Positions 39,929-49,078 are shown, counted from the stretch's first letter. The stretch is 56,010 nucleotides of DNA from SCN-69-37 sp044507065 (GCA_044507065.1 JBIQJY010000018.1:1-56010), one strand, 5' to 3'. Translations and numbers: made by a program. The notes: a model not told the origin generated them from the sequence alone.

Positions 39929-40800
39929 CGCCCGGTGCCCGTGGCAACGCGGCCGTAGCCGCGCTGGTGCTCATCGCGCTCGTTACCGCGTCGTGGTGGG
40001 CGCTGGCCCTGTGGCCGATCGATGGTGCGTCGGACTGGATCGTGCGGACGCGGGAAGTGTGCTTCGGCGCGACGCGTGACGGCCTGCCCAACGCCGGCGG
40101 CTGGATCCTGCTCATCGGTCAGCCGACCGGCATGGTGGCGCTGCTTGCCGTGGTGTGGTTCGAGGACCTCCGGGCGGGCCTCGCCCGCGTGCTGAGCCGC
40201 GTGCCCGGGCAACTGGCGGCCGGCGCCGCGGCGGCGGCCATCGTTGCCGGGCTCGGGGGTGTCGTTGTGCGCGTCTCGGGCGCCGGAGCGGAGTTCTTCG
40301 CGGCCGATGCCGATCGAGACCGTGCCGCGGGACTGACGCGCGTCAACGACGCACCGCCGGCGATGACGCTCGTCGATCAGCGCGGCCAGTCGGTGACGCT
40401 CGACGCATTTGCCGGGCGTCCGGTGCTCGTGACGTTCGCCTTCGCTCACTGCGACACCGTCTGCCCGCTTGTCGTCGCGGATGTGAAGGCCGCCGCGGCG
40501 CGCCTCGGCAACGAGCCGGCCATCCTCGTCGTCACGCTCGACCCGTGGCGCGACACACCCAGCCGGCTGTCGGCGATGGCGGCCCACTGGGAGCTGACCG
40601 GCGATGCGCATGTGCTCTCGGGCGAGCCAATGGTCGTCGAGCGCGTGCTGAACGCGTGGCGTATTCCGCGCGTGCGCAACGAGAAGACAGGCGACGTGTC
40701 GCATCCATCGCTCGTCTACGTCATTGGCCGGGACGGGCGCATCAGCTACGTCCTGCCCGGTGGCGCCGACGCGATCGTCGCGGCGGTGAAAGCCCTGTGA
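39925..40800 (+). CDS. SCO1/SenC-type copper chaperone with an N-terminal membrane domain
   Basis: The 291-residue protein has two parts. Residues 1-118 contain about three membrane helices (VAALVLIALVTASWWAL, GWILLIGQPTGMVALLAV and AAAAAIVAGLGGVVVRV) with a CFGATRDGLPNAGGW loop. Residues 130-291 are a thioredoxin-fold SCO domain with the copper site: HCDTVC (CxxxC) and the distal His in DVSHPSL. SCO proteins load or reduce the CuA centre of subunit II. Ordinary SCO proteins have a single N-terminal helix, so the three-helix domain is unusual. ATGA overlap with subunit I and a GGAGGA ribosome site show tight coupling. Confidence 0.88.
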   Translation: MTPGARGNAAVAALVLIALVTASWWALALWPIDGASDWIVRTREVCFGATRDGLPNAGGWILLIGQPTGMVALLAVVWFEDLRAGLARVLSRVPGQLAAGAAAAAIVAGLGGVVVRVSGAGAEFFAADADRDRAAGLTRVNDAPPAMTLVDQRGQSVTLDAFAGRPVLVTFAFAHCDTVCPLVVADVKAAAARLGNEPAILVVTLDPWRDTPSRLSAMAAHWELTGDAHVLSGEPMVVERVLNAWRIPRVRNEKTGDVSHPSLVYVIGRDGRISYVLPGGADAIVAAVKAL

Positions 40801-41840
40801 GCGCCTCCGTCCCGCCGGGATCCCGCACGCACGTGACGCGGTGGTTGTACTTCGTCGCCACGGTCACCTTCTGCCTGATCGTCTTCGGCGGCTTCGTCCG
40901 GCTGAGCCGCGCGGGGCTGTCGATTGTCGAATGGAATCCCGTCGCCGGCGTCCTGCCCCCCATTGGTCAGGACGCCTGGAAGGTGGAGTTCGCCAAGTAC
41001 CAGCAGTCGCCCGAGTTCCGCCTCGTCAACTTCGACATGACGATGGACGGGTACCGGCGCATCTTCTACATCGAGTGGGCGCACAGGCTCATTGCGCGGC
41101 TGGCCGGCCTGGCGGTCGTGCTGCCGCTCGCGGTCTTCCTGTGGCGCGGCACCGTGTCGCGCGCGCAGTCGGGGCCCTTCATCGGCATCGCGCTGCTCTT
41201 CGGCGTGCAGGGCCTGCTCGGCTGGCTGATGGTCCGGAGCGGGCTGCTCGACACGCCGGCCGTGAGCCACTATCGCCTGACGATCCACCTGTTGATGGCG
41301 CTGCTGCTGCTGGCCGTGGCGTTGTGGATGGGGATGAACCGCGACGCAAGCCTCGGTCCGGCGGTCAGGCGCGTCGGCTCGACAGCCGCATCCCGACTCG
41401 CACTGGTGCTGCTCGGCGTGGTCGTTCTGCAGATCGCGTACGGCGGACTGGTGGCCGGCCTCAAGGCCGGACACGTGTCATCGACCTGGCCGCTGATGGG
41501 AGGGGCGTGGGTGCCCGACGGCCTGTTCGGATCGTGGGGGGCCGTCATCGGCCACGCGCCGACCGTGCACTGGATCCATCGGTGGCTGGCGTTCATCGTC
41601 CTTGGCGGGACCGCGTGGCTGCTGGTGGCGGGGCGGGCAGCCGCGGTGTCCGCCGGCGCGCGACGCGCGATTCACATGGTTGCGGGCTTTGTGGCGGTGC
41701 AGGTCGTGCTGGGCGTGGCCGTCATCTGGCTGCACGTGCCGGCCGTGCTCGCGCTGTCGCACCAGGCGGTGGGGCTCGCGACATTCACCGCGCTGATCGT
41801 CGTCAATCATCGGCTGCTGCGGCAGGACGCGACCGCCTGA
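40797..41840 (+). CDS. ctaA: Heme A synthase (CtaA/COX15 family)
   Basis: The 347-residue protein has eight membrane helices and the family motifs: GGFVRLSRAGLSIVEWNPV at the N-terminus, IEWAHRLIARL with its heme-binding His, VSHYRLTIHL, GHVSSTWPLMGG, VHWIHRWLAF and the C-terminal LSHQAVGL. It resembles the COX15-like type in length. It oxidises heme O to heme A, so its place in this operon implies that the heme-copper enzyme carries heme A. The GTG start overlaps the stop of the SCO gene (GTGA). No heme O synthase (ctaB) is in the window. It is the last gene of the operon and converges on the AHSA1 gene. Confidence 0.93.
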   Translation: MSASVPPGSRTHVTRWLYFVATVTFCLIVFGGFVRLSRAGLSIVEWNPVAGVLPPIGQDAWKVEFAKYQQSPEFRLVNFDMTMDGYRRIFYIEWAHRLIARLAGLAVVLPLAVFLWRGTVSRAQSGPFIGIALLFGVQGLLGWLMVRSGLLDTPAVSHYRLTIHLLMALLLLAVALWMGMNRDASLGPAVRRVGSTAASRLALVLLGVVVLQIAYGGLVAGLKAGHVSSTWPLMGGAWVPDGLFGSWGAVIGHAPTVHWIHRWLAFIVLGGTAWLLVAGRAAAVSAGARRAIHMVAGFVAVQVVLGVAVIWLHVPAVLALSHQAVGLATFTALIVVNHRLLRQDATA

Positions 41841-41912
41841 CGCTGCCCCAGCAGGCCGATCTGCAGAGGCAGCGCCGGACGGACGTGCCTGGCAGCCGCA
41901 GACACCTCCGCC

Positions 41913-42398
41913 CTACGGGCGTGACGGTGTCTGCTGTGCAACAGCCTCGAGGCGCACGTAGCTGGCTTCCATCCCGTGCTCCATGCCGGTGGCGAGCATT
42001 GCGGTCCGCGTCTCGCTGTCGGGCAGCGTCATGCGCATGGTCATGATGGTGCCATCACCATCGGCTTCGAAGCGCGTCTCGACGTGATTGTCGGGCGTGG
42101 GGTCCGGCAGGTGCATTCGCTCGACGTGCCTGATCCTGCTGAACGGCACCAGCTCGACGTTCTCGCCGGTCAGATAGAAGCCGTTGCCATTCCCGTCGGT
42201 CCATTCGTAGCGGATCTGTCCGCCTGGCCGCGCCTCGTTGATGCACACGGGCATCGTCCAGCCTTCAGGCCCGAGCATCCACTGCTTGATCAGTTCCGGC
42301 TCGGTGTGCGCGCGGTAGACCATCTCGGGTGACGCCGCAAACCGGCGAGTGACGAGAACGTGCCGGTCGCCTTCGGTGGTGAGTGTCATTCGATTCAT
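41913..42398 (-). CDS. SRPBCC/AHSA1-domain protein
   Basis: The 161-residue product is a START-like AHSA1 protein: VTRRFAASPEMVYRAHTEPELI, KQWMLGPEGWTM and the later GGQIRYEWTDGNGNGFYL frame the ligand pocket, and TGMEHGMEASYVRLEAV forms the long C-terminal helix. These proteins bind hydrophobic ligands, and pairs with ArsR-type repressors are very common. The ATG at 42398 has AGGAG 9 nt upstream and overlaps the ArsR stop (ATGA). Its ligand is unknown. Confidence 0.9.
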   Translation of the reverse strand: MNRMTLTTEGDRHVLVTRRFAASPEMVYRAHTEPELIKQWMLGPEGWTMPVCINEARPGGQIRYEWTDGNGNGFYLTGENVELVPFSRIRHVERMHLPDPTPDNHVETRFEADGDGTIMTMRMTLPDSETRTAMLATGMEHGMEASYVRLEAVAQQTPSRP

Positions 42399-42784
42399 TT
42401 CGCACCGCTCCTGTCTTTTTTCGTAGCTGTCTGCTTCTTCTTCTTCGCCCTCGTCGTTGCCGGTACGGCCGACTGCATCTGGCCGAGGACGCGATCGAGT
42501 CGGTCGTAGTTGTGCGTGAGGGCCTTGCGCAGCATGTCGAGCCAGGCGTCGACTTCGTCGAGGGCGCCCGCTTCCAGGCGGCACGGCCGCCTCGTGCCTT
42601 CGACACGCCTCGACACGAGGCCGGCGTCCTGGAGCACCCGCAGGTGGCGCGATATAGCCGGCTGGGTCATGTCGAAGGGCTCGGCCAACTCCATCACGGT
42701 GGCCTCGCCGGCGGCGAGGCGGGCGAGAATGGCGCGCCGGGTGGGATCGGAGAGCGCGAAGAAGGCCGTGTCGAGCGACTGCAT
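42395..42784 (-). CDS. ArsR-family repressor partnered with AHSA1 protein
   Basis: The 129-residue protein has an ArsR winged helix (about 1-90): LSDPTRRAILARLAAGEATV, MELAEPFDMTQPAISRHLRVL as recognition helix and SRRVEGTRRPCRLE as wing. No metal-binding cysteine pair of classical ArsR/SmtB is seen, in line with the group that pairs with AHSA1 proteins. The C-terminus is Lys-rich. The ATG at 42784 lies 9 nt after TATAAC and overlaps an operator-like repeat by two bases, so autorepression and a near-leaderless message are likely. An in-frame ATG 15 codons upstream would place the promoter inside the gene and is rejected. Confidence 0.9.
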   Translation of the reverse strand: MQSLDTAFFALSDPTRRAILARLAAGEATVMELAEPFDMTQPAISRHLRVLQDAGLVSRRVEGTRRPCRLEAGALDEVDAWLDMLRKALTHNYDRLDRVLGQMQSAVPATTRAKKKKQTATKKDRSGAK

Positions 42785-42820
42785 AACCAAATGGTTATAT
42801 AACCGATGGGCTATTGTCAA
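42783..42820 (-). promoter_or_regulatory. Promoter and overlapping operator of the ArsR-AHSA1 operon
   Basis: Minus strand TTGACA (42820-42815) and TATAAC (42799-42794), spacer 15. Two interlocked inverted repeats cover the start: ATAACC-N4-GGTTAT (42783-42798) and the perfect palindrome GGTTATATAACC (42793-42804). An ArsR dimer bound here would cover the -10 and the start codon. Confidence 0.65.
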
Positions 42821-42885
42821 GGCGTCCAAACCGCGTCGGGCATCGACGCCGCCGGGTCACCCCTCTTGTAGACTAGACGGCTGAG

Positions 42886-44163
42886 ATGAGTACCGCATTC
42901 AGCCGCATGTCCCCCTCCGAACGCACAGCCATGGCTGACGCGCTGCAGGCCCGCTACGACGCCTTCAAGGCGCGCGGCCTCTCGCTCGACATGACGCGCG
43001 GCAAGCCGTCGTCCGAGCAGCTCGACCTGGCCAACGGCATGCTCGACCTGCCCGGCCGGTCGGATTTCACCGCGGCCGACGGCACCGATACCCGCAACTA
43101 CGGCGGAGCCGATGGGCTCCCCGAGATGAAGGCCCTCTTCGCCGAGATGCTGGAGACCACGCCGGCCAGCATCGTCGTTGGCGGGAACGCCAGCCTGCAG
43201 ATGATGCACGACACGGTCGTGCGCGCGCTCCTGCACGGCGTGCCTGACAGCCCGACCCCGTGGGGCCGCGGCAAGACGAAGTTCCTGTGTCCCAGCCCCG
43301 GCTACGACAGGCACTTCGCGGTGTGCGAGCACCACGGCATCGAGATGGTCGTCATCGACATGAACGAACAGGGGCCCGATGTCGAGCAGGTGCAGAAGCT
43401 CGTGGCCGCCGACGCATCGATCAAGGGGATGTGGTGCGTCCCGAAGTACAGCAATCCGACCGGCATCACCTACAGCGACGAGGTCGTCAAGGCGCTGGCA
43501 TCGATGAAGACGGCCGCGCCGGACTTCCGGCTGTTCTGGGACAACGCCTATGTGGTCCACGACCTGTTCGACGAGCCCGATCCACTGCTGAACATCCTGC
43601 GCGTGGCCGCGGAGGCCGGGTATCCGAATCGTCCGCTCGTGTTCGCGTCGACGTCGAAGATCTCGCTGGCGGGCGCGGGCGTGGCGGCCATGGCGGCGAG
43701 CTCCGCCAACGTGGCCGATGCCAAGCGCCACATCGGCATCCAGACGATCGGGCCCGACAAGGTGAACCAGCTCCGGCACGTGCGCTTTTTCAGCAACCTC
43801 GCCGGCGTGCGCGCGCACATGGCGAAGCACGCTGCACTGCTGCGGCCGAAATTCGAGGCCGTCGATCGTGTGTTCGAGCGCGAACTGGGCGGCAAGGACA
43901 TTGCGACGTGGACGAAGCCGCGCGGCGGCTACTTCGTCAGCCTCGACACGCTCGACGGCTGTGCGGGCGAGGTCGTGCGACTGGCCGGGTCGGCCGGCGT
44001 GAAGCTGACGGGCGCCGGCGCCACCTATCCGCTGCTGAAGGATCCGCGCGACAGGAACCTGCGGATGGCCCCATCGCTGCCCCCGGCCGATCAGGTGGAA
44101 CTGGCGATGGAAGTCGTGGCTGTCTGCGTGCAACTCGCCAGCCTGCGCGTGCTGGCGAAGTGA
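42886..44163 (+). CDS. Class I aspartate aminotransferase, type Ic
   Basis: The 425-residue enzyme matches the type Ic aspartate aminotransferases (MocR-like fold): LSLDMTRGKPSSEQLDLANG near residue 32, NYGGADGLPEMKALFAE, the PKYSNPTGITYS segment that binds PLP phosphate or the ring, FWDNAYVVHDLF and the PLP lysine in STSKISLAGAG. It interconverts aspartate and 2-oxoglutarate with oxaloacetate and glutamate. TAGACT (42869-42874) lies 11 nt before the ATG; no -35 is clear. It is followed closely by an ABC ATPase gene; the reason for the pairing is not evident. Confidence 0.9.
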   Translation: MSTAFSRMSPSERTAMADALQARYDAFKARGLSLDMTRGKPSSEQLDLANGMLDLPGRSDFTAADGTDTRNYGGADGLPEMKALFAEMLETTPASIVVGGNASLQMMHDTVVRALLHGVPDSPTPWGRGKTKFLCPSPGYDRHFAVCEHHGIEMVVIDMNEQGPDVEQVQKLVAADASIKGMWCVPKYSNPTGITYSDEVVKALASMKTAAPDFRLFWDNAYVVHDLFDEPDPLLNILRVAAEAGYPNRPLVFASTSKISLAGAGVAAMAASSANVADAKRHIGIQTIGPDKVNQLRHVRFFSNLAGVRAHMAKHAALLRPKFEAVDRVFERELGGKDIATWTKPRGGYFVSLDTLDGCAGEVVRLAGSAGVKLTGAGATYPLLKDPRDRNLRMAPSLPPADQVELAMEVVAVCVQLASLRVLAK

Positions 44164-44180
44164 CGGGCGAGGCCGGCGCG

Positions 44181-44996
44181 GTGAGCGCCCCGCTGCTCGA
44201 CTACCACAACGTCTCGGTCTATCGGGGCGACACGCTGGCGCTCGATGGCGTTTCGCTGCGGGTGGCTGTCGGCGAACACGTCGCGATTCTCGGGCCGAAC
44301 GGTTGCGGGAAGTCCACACTCATCAAGACGTTCACGCGCGAGTGTTACCCGGCGGCCGGACGCGGCGCCTCGCACCTGCGCATCCTCGGGCGCGACAGCT
44401 GGGACGTGCGGGAACTGCGCGGCATGCTCGGCGTGGTCACCAACGACCTGGTCGACGAGTGCACGCGGGGCATGTCGAGCGATTTCGCGGAACTGCCGCG
44501 GCGCGTCACCGCGCGCGACACGGTGATCTCGGGGTTCTTCTCGAGCATCGGCGTGTGGGCGCACCACGACGTGACGCCGCAGATGATCGCGAAGGCCGAC
44601 GACCTGCTGGCGCGGCTCGACGTGGCGCACCTGGCTGACAGGCGCCTGACCGAGATGTCGTCCGGCGAGGTGCGGCGCGTCGTCATCGCACGCGCGCTCG
44701 TGCACGACCCGTCATCGCTCGTCCTCGATGAGCCCACCAACAGCCTCGACCTGCGCGCCACCTACGAACTGCGCGACGCCGTACGCACGATCGCGCAGTC
44801 GGGCATGAGCGTCGTGCTCGTCACCCATCACCTTTCGGACATCATCCCGGAGATCGAGCGCGTCATCCTGATTCGCAAGGGGCGCGTGATCCAGGACGGA
44901 CCGAAGGCAGCCGTGCTGACCTCGCGGGTGCTGACCGACCTGTTCGGCATCCCGGTCGACGTCGGGCGCCGCGGCGAGTACTACCACGCGTGGTGA
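44181..44996 (+). CDS. ABC-type ATPase, ModF/YlmA-like
   Basis: The 271-residue ATPase has Walker A GPNGCGKST, a signature reading MSSGEVRRVVIARAL rather than LSGGQ, Walker B LVLDEPTNSLDL and the switch His in VLVTHHLSDI. It resembles soluble ATPases of the ModF/YlmA group, which are encoded without a permease. The substrate and partner are unknown. I chose GTG 44181 (GAGG 8 nt upstream); a GTG at 44160 overlapping the previous stop is also possible. It is co-directional with the aminotransferase. Confidence 0.85.
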   Translation: MSAPLLDYHNVSVYRGDTLALDGVSLRVAVGEHVAILGPNGCGKSTLIKTFTRECYPAAGRGASHLRILGRDSWDVRELRGMLGVVTNDLVDECTRGMSSDFAELPRRVTARDTVISGFFSSIGVWAHHDVTPQMIAKADDLLARLDVAHLADRRLTEMSSGEVRRVVIARALVHDPSSLVLDEPTNSLDLRATYELRDAVRTIAQSGMSVVLVTHHLSDIIPEIERVILIRKGRVIQDGPKAAVLTSRVLTDLFGIPVDVGRRGEYYHAW

Positions 44997-45034
44997 GTGA
45001 TCCCGGGAAGCCGCCCGTCGGTGTCTAAAGACGT

Positions 45035-45568
45035 ATGACCAGACCGACGCAACCGCCGACCGCCGCCGACGTTGCCGTCCTCATCGGCATCGTGGCGGGA
45101 AGCGCCGTTGCCGTGCGCCTCGGCGGCGGTGCGGCAATGGCCAGCCTGTGGCCGTGGGCGCTTGGCGGCGTAGTCGTATCCACGCTCGTGTTCGGCCTGC
45201 CGGCGCTGGCGTTCGTGCTCGAACGGGGCCGGGCGACACTGGCGTGGATGACGGGGCTCGGCGCGCTGGCCGGCGCCCTTCCGCTGCCGCTGCTGGGGCT
45301 GAGCGGCGCGGTCGGCCTCTACGTGCGTCAGGGCGGCATCGACGCGGTGACCTGGGCATTCGATCTCGGCGTGCCCATCCCGGCCGCCGGCGTCATTTAC
45401 TGGCCGCGGTTCGTGCGCCTCGAGGCGCAGGCCATTCTCCTCGGCGCCGCCTCCGCCCTCATGTTCTGGCTCGTCATGGTGCGGACCGCGCAATCGCGCG
45501 GGGTGAACATGCTGATTGCGCTGTTCGTCCTCGGCACGCTCGTGACGGTCGCGACAGCACTGCGATAG
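45035..45568 (+). CDS. Hypothetical polytopic membrane protein
   Basis: I do not recognise this 177-residue protein. Five membrane segments can be traced (about 10-28, 38-62, 68-92, 118-145 and 152-176), with few charged residues and a short loop GLYVRQGGIDAVTWAFDL. No enzymatic motif is visible. It converges on the FtsX permease gene with 10 nt between stops. Confidence 0.7.
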   Translation: MTRPTQPPTAADVAVLIGIVAGSAVAVRLGGGAAMASLWPWALGGVVVSTLVFGLPALAFVLERGRATLAWMTGLGALAGALPLPLLGLSGAVGLYVRQGGIDAVTWAFDLGVPIPAAGVIYWPRFVRLEAQAILLGAASALMFWLVMVRTAQSRGVNMLIALFVLGTLVTVATALR

Positions 45569-45578
45569 TTGCCGCGTG

Positions 45579-48095
45579 TCAGCCGTCCTTCAGGATGGCG
45601 TTGGGATCGAGACGCGATGCGCGTCGCGAGGGCAGCAGACACGCGAGCAGGCCACATCCCCCCGCCAGCACCGTGACGATGCCGAAGGCGATTGGGTCGA
45701 TGGCCGAAAGGTCATCAGCCACGGTAAACCGCAGGGTCTGCCGGACGATCACGGCAATCACCAGCGCGAGCGCCAGTCCCTCGGCAACCGGTCGAAGTCC
45801 ATCGCGCAGCACCATCGTGCCAATGCGTCGGGCGGAAGCGCCGAGCGCCACGCGTACCGCGAGTTCGCGGCTCCGCAGCGACACGACGTGCGAGAGCACG
45901 CCGTAGAGGCCGGCCATGGCCAGCAGCAGCGCAAAGGCTGCGAGCGAGTTCATGATCGTCACGGCGCCCCGCAGCATGGTGGCTTCCGTCGCGCCAACGA
46001 GCGCACCGTCGCCGATGAAGGCCGTGGCGAGCGCCGGATCGACCCGGCGGATTGCCTCGCGCAGTGGCGCCACGGGCGGAACGCCGTCGCCGCCTCTGGC
46101 GAGCACGGCGACGTTCGGATCGAACCTCTGGGCGTACGGCAGATACAGCTCGGCTACATCTCCGCCGGCACGGTCCGCCCGGCGGTTCGGCACGACGCCG
46201 ATGACGCGCGTGGCCACGTCGGCACCCGGGCGCTGGAACGTGCTGGTCCGTACGATGAGCACCCGACCGGTGGCCGCCGCGGTGCCGAAAACCTCCAGGG
46301 CGAGTGCTTCGTTGACGACCGCCACCGGTTCGCCGCCGCGCGTGGCCTCCGCCCCGAACGTCCGACCCGCGCTCGGCTGCAGCGCCAGCACGTCGAACAT
46401 CTCCGGGGTTCCGGCGATCGTTGTCGTGCCGATCCCGTGTTGAGCGTCGGAAAACGGTCGATCCGGCGTCGTCACGGACGTGAAACGGTTTGTCGTGAGT
46501 GCCGCGTCGCGCGCCGACAGGCCGGCGATGACGGCCACGGCTTCCACGCCGGGCACGCGTCGCGCATCCGCCGTGATGCGTTCGAGCGTGTCGATCGCTC
46601 GCGCTTCGTCGTATTGCTGCCGTTCGAACGGAATGCTGGCGACGGCCAGTCCTTCGAGTCCGGGACCGGGCCACAACAACCGATCGGGAAAGGACCGCGC
46701 GGCCGAGATCGCCACGAGCAACAATCCCACCGACACACCCACCTGCAGTGCGATCAGATTGCCGCGTCCGCGCCAGCGCGGCAGAGCCGTGTCGTTGCCG
46801 GAGGCCATGGCCTCGCGAAGGTTGCCGCCGGTCAGCGACAGCGACGGCAGCAGGCCGCCGACGACGAGCGCCAGTGTCGTGACGCCGAAGGTCATGCCGA
46901 GGATGGCCGGCGACAGCGTGAAGTCCGGCAGCATCTCCGACACCGGTATCGTCGTCCCTGCCTGGATGAAGTTCATCGTTACCGTCAGCAGCCATCGGGC
47001 GATGCCGAGCCCCGCCACGCCGCCGACGAAGGCAATGACAACGGCTTCGCCCATCTCCTCGCGGACGAGACGCGCGCGGCTGGCACCGAGCGCGTGTCGC
47101 ACGGCGAGCGTGTTGCGTCGCGCAATGCTGCGCGACAGCGCCAGGTTCGCCAGATTCGTGCAGGCGATGAGGAAGACGAGGAGGGGAAGACCGACGATGA
47201 TCGCGGCGGCGGTGCTGTTACTGGCTCCTCGACCCGGCATGGCCTGGCCGACAGACCAGTCGCGGCGCGCGGCCGTCTGGCCCGGTCCCGGCGGCCACGG
47301 AAATGCGGCATCGAGTCGGGTTCCGATCGCGGCGATGTCCGCAGATGCACCCGCGATCGACTGACCGTCACGCAGCCGCGCGACAACGCGAACGTTGAGC
47401 CGCAGCCGGTCCCGGGGCGTCACCTCGGCGGCCGATGGTGCGACACTGCTGATCAGTCCAGCCGAGGCTGACACCGGCACCCAGAACGTGGTCGTGAGCG
47501 GGCCGCCATGTCCCGCCATGCCGCGGAACGCGTCGTCGACGACGCCAACGATGGTGAATGGCCGTCCGCCAATGCGCACCACGCGGCCGACGACGTCCTC
47601 CTGCCCTCCGAGCCAGCGGTCAGCCGCCCACGCGCCCACCATGGCGACCGGAGGCGCCCCGGCGCGATCGTCGGCCTCGGTGAAGATGCGTCCGCGTCGC
47701 GCCGCGATTCGCAGCGTGCGGAAGTAGTCGCCGGTGACCATTTCGCCCCCGGCGAGGACCGATGTCTCCATCCCGAGGCTCGTCCGGATCGACGCCCAGG
47801 CCGCCAGGTCGCTGAAGCTCGATTGCTGGTCCTGGATGTCGCGAAAGTCGGCGATTGGCACGGCGGTGACATAGCCACCACGGTAGAAGCCGGCGACCTC
47901 TGCGTGATCCGGCACGCCGTAGTTCTGGCCCATCAGGTGGTAGACGAGCGTGTAGACCGCGGTGGTGATGCCGATGGCCAGGGCGAGCGTGGCAATCGAG
48001 AACACCGTGAAGGCCGGCGCCGCGACAAGGCGACGGAGCGCATGACGAAGTTCGCGGGCGAGCTGGGTTACCTGCGCGATCGAGCCGACCTGCAT
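45579..48095 (-). CDS. Double-FtsX orphan permease (ADOP type)
   Basis: The complete 838-residue permease has the acidobacterial layout: a short cytoplasmic N-terminal segment (QLARELRHALRRLVAAPAFT), first membrane helix, MacB-type periplasmic domain (about 60-250), an FtsX domain of three helices with RRNTLAVRHALGASRARLV, a second periplasmic domain (about 440-680) and a second FtsX domain with RELAVRVALGASARRIGTMV. No ATPase is fused and none adjoins it; the closest in the window is the orphan LolD-like ATPase at 33.8 kb. The substrate is unknown. It lacks the PadR-type regulator that often accompanies such genes. Confidence 0.93.
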   Translation of the reverse strand: MQVGSIAQVTQLARELRHALRRLVAAPAFTVFSIATLALAIGITTAVYTLVYHLMGQNYGVPDHAEVAGFYRGGYVTAVPIADFRDIQDQQSSFSDLAAWASIRTSLGMETSVLAGGEMVTGDYFRTLRIAARRGRIFTEADDRAGAPPVAMVGAWAADRWLGGQEDVVGRVVRIGGRPFTIVGVVDDAFRGMAGHGGPLTTTFWVPVSASAGLISSVAPSAAEVTPRDRLRLNVRVVARLRDGQSIAGASADIAAIGTRLDAAFPWPPGPGQTAARRDWSVGQAMPGRGASNSTAAAIIVGLPLLVFLIACTNLANLALSRSIARRNTLAVRHALGASRARLVREEMGEAVVIAFVGGVAGLGIARWLLTVTMNFIQAGTTIPVSEMLPDFTLSPAILGMTFGVTTLALVVGGLLPSLSLTGGNLREAMASGNDTALPRWRGRGNLIALQVGVSVGLLLVAISAARSFPDRLLWPGPGLEGLAVASIPFERQQYDEARAIDTLERITADARRVPGVEAVAVIAGLSARDAALTTNRFTSVTTPDRPFSDAQHGIGTTTIAGTPEMFDVLALQPSAGRTFGAEATRGGEPVAVVNEALALEVFGTAAATGRVLIVRTSTFQRPGADVATRVIGVVPNRRADRAGGDVAELYLPYAQRFDPNVAVLARGGDGVPPVAPLREAIRRVDPALATAFIGDGALVGATEATMLRGAVTIMNSLAAFALLLAMAGLYGVLSHVVSLRSRELAVRVALGASARRIGTMVLRDGLRPVAEGLALALVIAVIVRQTLRFTVADDLSAIDPIAFGIVTVLAGGCGLLACLLPSRRASRLDPNAILKDG

Positions 48096-48125
48096 CGTGT
48101 CCCCCCGGTGATGTATGGCAGGTCA

Positions 48126-48935
48126 CTATAACCGGATTCGCCGATACACCCCGGGTGCTGTCATTGCCGCGTAGCCTTCGGCCACCAGGGCCCGGTTGCC
48201 GAGACCCGCGTCGGCGCGTGACAGGCCCGTGACGCGTGCGAGTTCGCCGCGCACGGTCATGCCGGCCCCGTCGAGAAAGCACCGCGCGATCTCGCGCAGC
48301 GCCGTCGCGCGCGACACGCGCCGGCGAAGCTCGGCAGGAAACCGGCCGACGGCCAGGGCATAGACATACGTGAAGGTGGGTTCGTAGTAGACCGCGCTCG
48401 GGATCACGAGCATGGCCGCCTGCAGCTGATCGAGGGCACGGGTAAAGGCGGCACGTTCCCTCACGCCGGATTCGGCGCGCAGATCCGCCGTGCCGATTTC
48501 CCATTCCCGGCGCAGGACGCGCAGGAGTGCGCGCGCATCCGGGTCGAGGCGCGCGGCTTCCTCTGCGCGACTCACACCCCAGACCGCGCGAAAGAAGGGA
48601 ATCATCCGCGGGGCCAGGAACATGGCGCGACCACGCGCGAGTTTGGCGTAGTACACCTTGCCGCGCCCCAGCATCTCGTCCTTCAGGTGCCAGGTTCGTG
48701 AGGCTTCCGGGTCCTTCTGCACGTTGGGGGGCATCACCGCGTCGCGGCGGCCGCACACCGCCACATAGAGCGACGGGCCAGGGCGTCGGGAGTCGGTGAG
48801 GCACGAGGCAAACCCCACGCGTTCGATGAACCGCTCGGCGTCGAGCGGTGAATCCACCTGTCCGATCCCTTCGCGGCGCCAGGCGGTGTCCCGATACTCC
48901 TCGATCTCCGGCGGCAGGGCAGCGATAGGTTTCAC
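48126..48935 (-). CDS. Uncharacterised protein with winged-helix features, possibly AlkZ-related
   Basis: The family of this 269-residue protein is not certain. WHLKDEMLGRGKVYYAKLARGRAMFLAPRMIPFF and the following segments recall proteins annotated as AlkZ-related (interstrand crosslink glycosylase-like), but the catalytic Gln-x-Gln/Asp motif of AlkZ is not obvious. C-terminal TVRGELARVTGLSRADAGLGN looks like a winged-helix region. It begins with GTG; a TAGAGT hexamer on the minus strand (48953-48948) ends 12 nt upstream. It is 30 nt before the FtsX permease on the same strand, so co-transcription is possible. Confidence 0.6.
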   Translation of the reverse strand: MKPIAALPPEIEEYRDTAWRREGIGQVDSPLDAERFIERVGFASCLTDSRRPGPSLYVAVCGRRDAVMPPNVQKDPEASRTWHLKDEMLGRGKVYYAKLARGRAMFLAPRMIPFFRAVWGVSRAEEAARLDPDARALLRVLRREWEIGTADLRAESGVRERAAFTRALDQLQAAMLVIPSAVYYEPTFTYVYALAVGRFPAELRRRVSRATALREIARCFLDGAGMTVRGELARVTGLSRADAGLGNRALVAEGYAAMTAPGVYRRIRL

Positions 48936-49010
48936 GACGCGATCGCCACTCTACACTGGCCGGCGAAGGCCGGTCAGCGGCGTTGCGCGATGCCCAGGGC
49001 GGTCGGGTCG

Positions 49011-49039
49011 TTGACACACAGGAGGGTTGCCTGTCGTAA
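49011..49039 (+). promoter_or_regulatory. Possible promoter of the flavin-transfer module
   Basis: TTGACA (49011-49016) with TCGTAA 17 nt downstream (49034-49039); a better -10, TAAAGT (49037-49042), would need a 20-nt spacer. It lies 40 nt before the GTG at 49079. Confidence 0.35.
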
Positions 49040-49078
49040 AGTGTGCGTGGCTCTTCGTCGCGGGGCAGGCAAGCTATC

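Noticed and set aside
41841..41912. Terminator between ctaA and the AHSA1 gene
   Set aside because: Only a weak GCTGCC/GGCAGC pairing with a long loop and no T tract was found.
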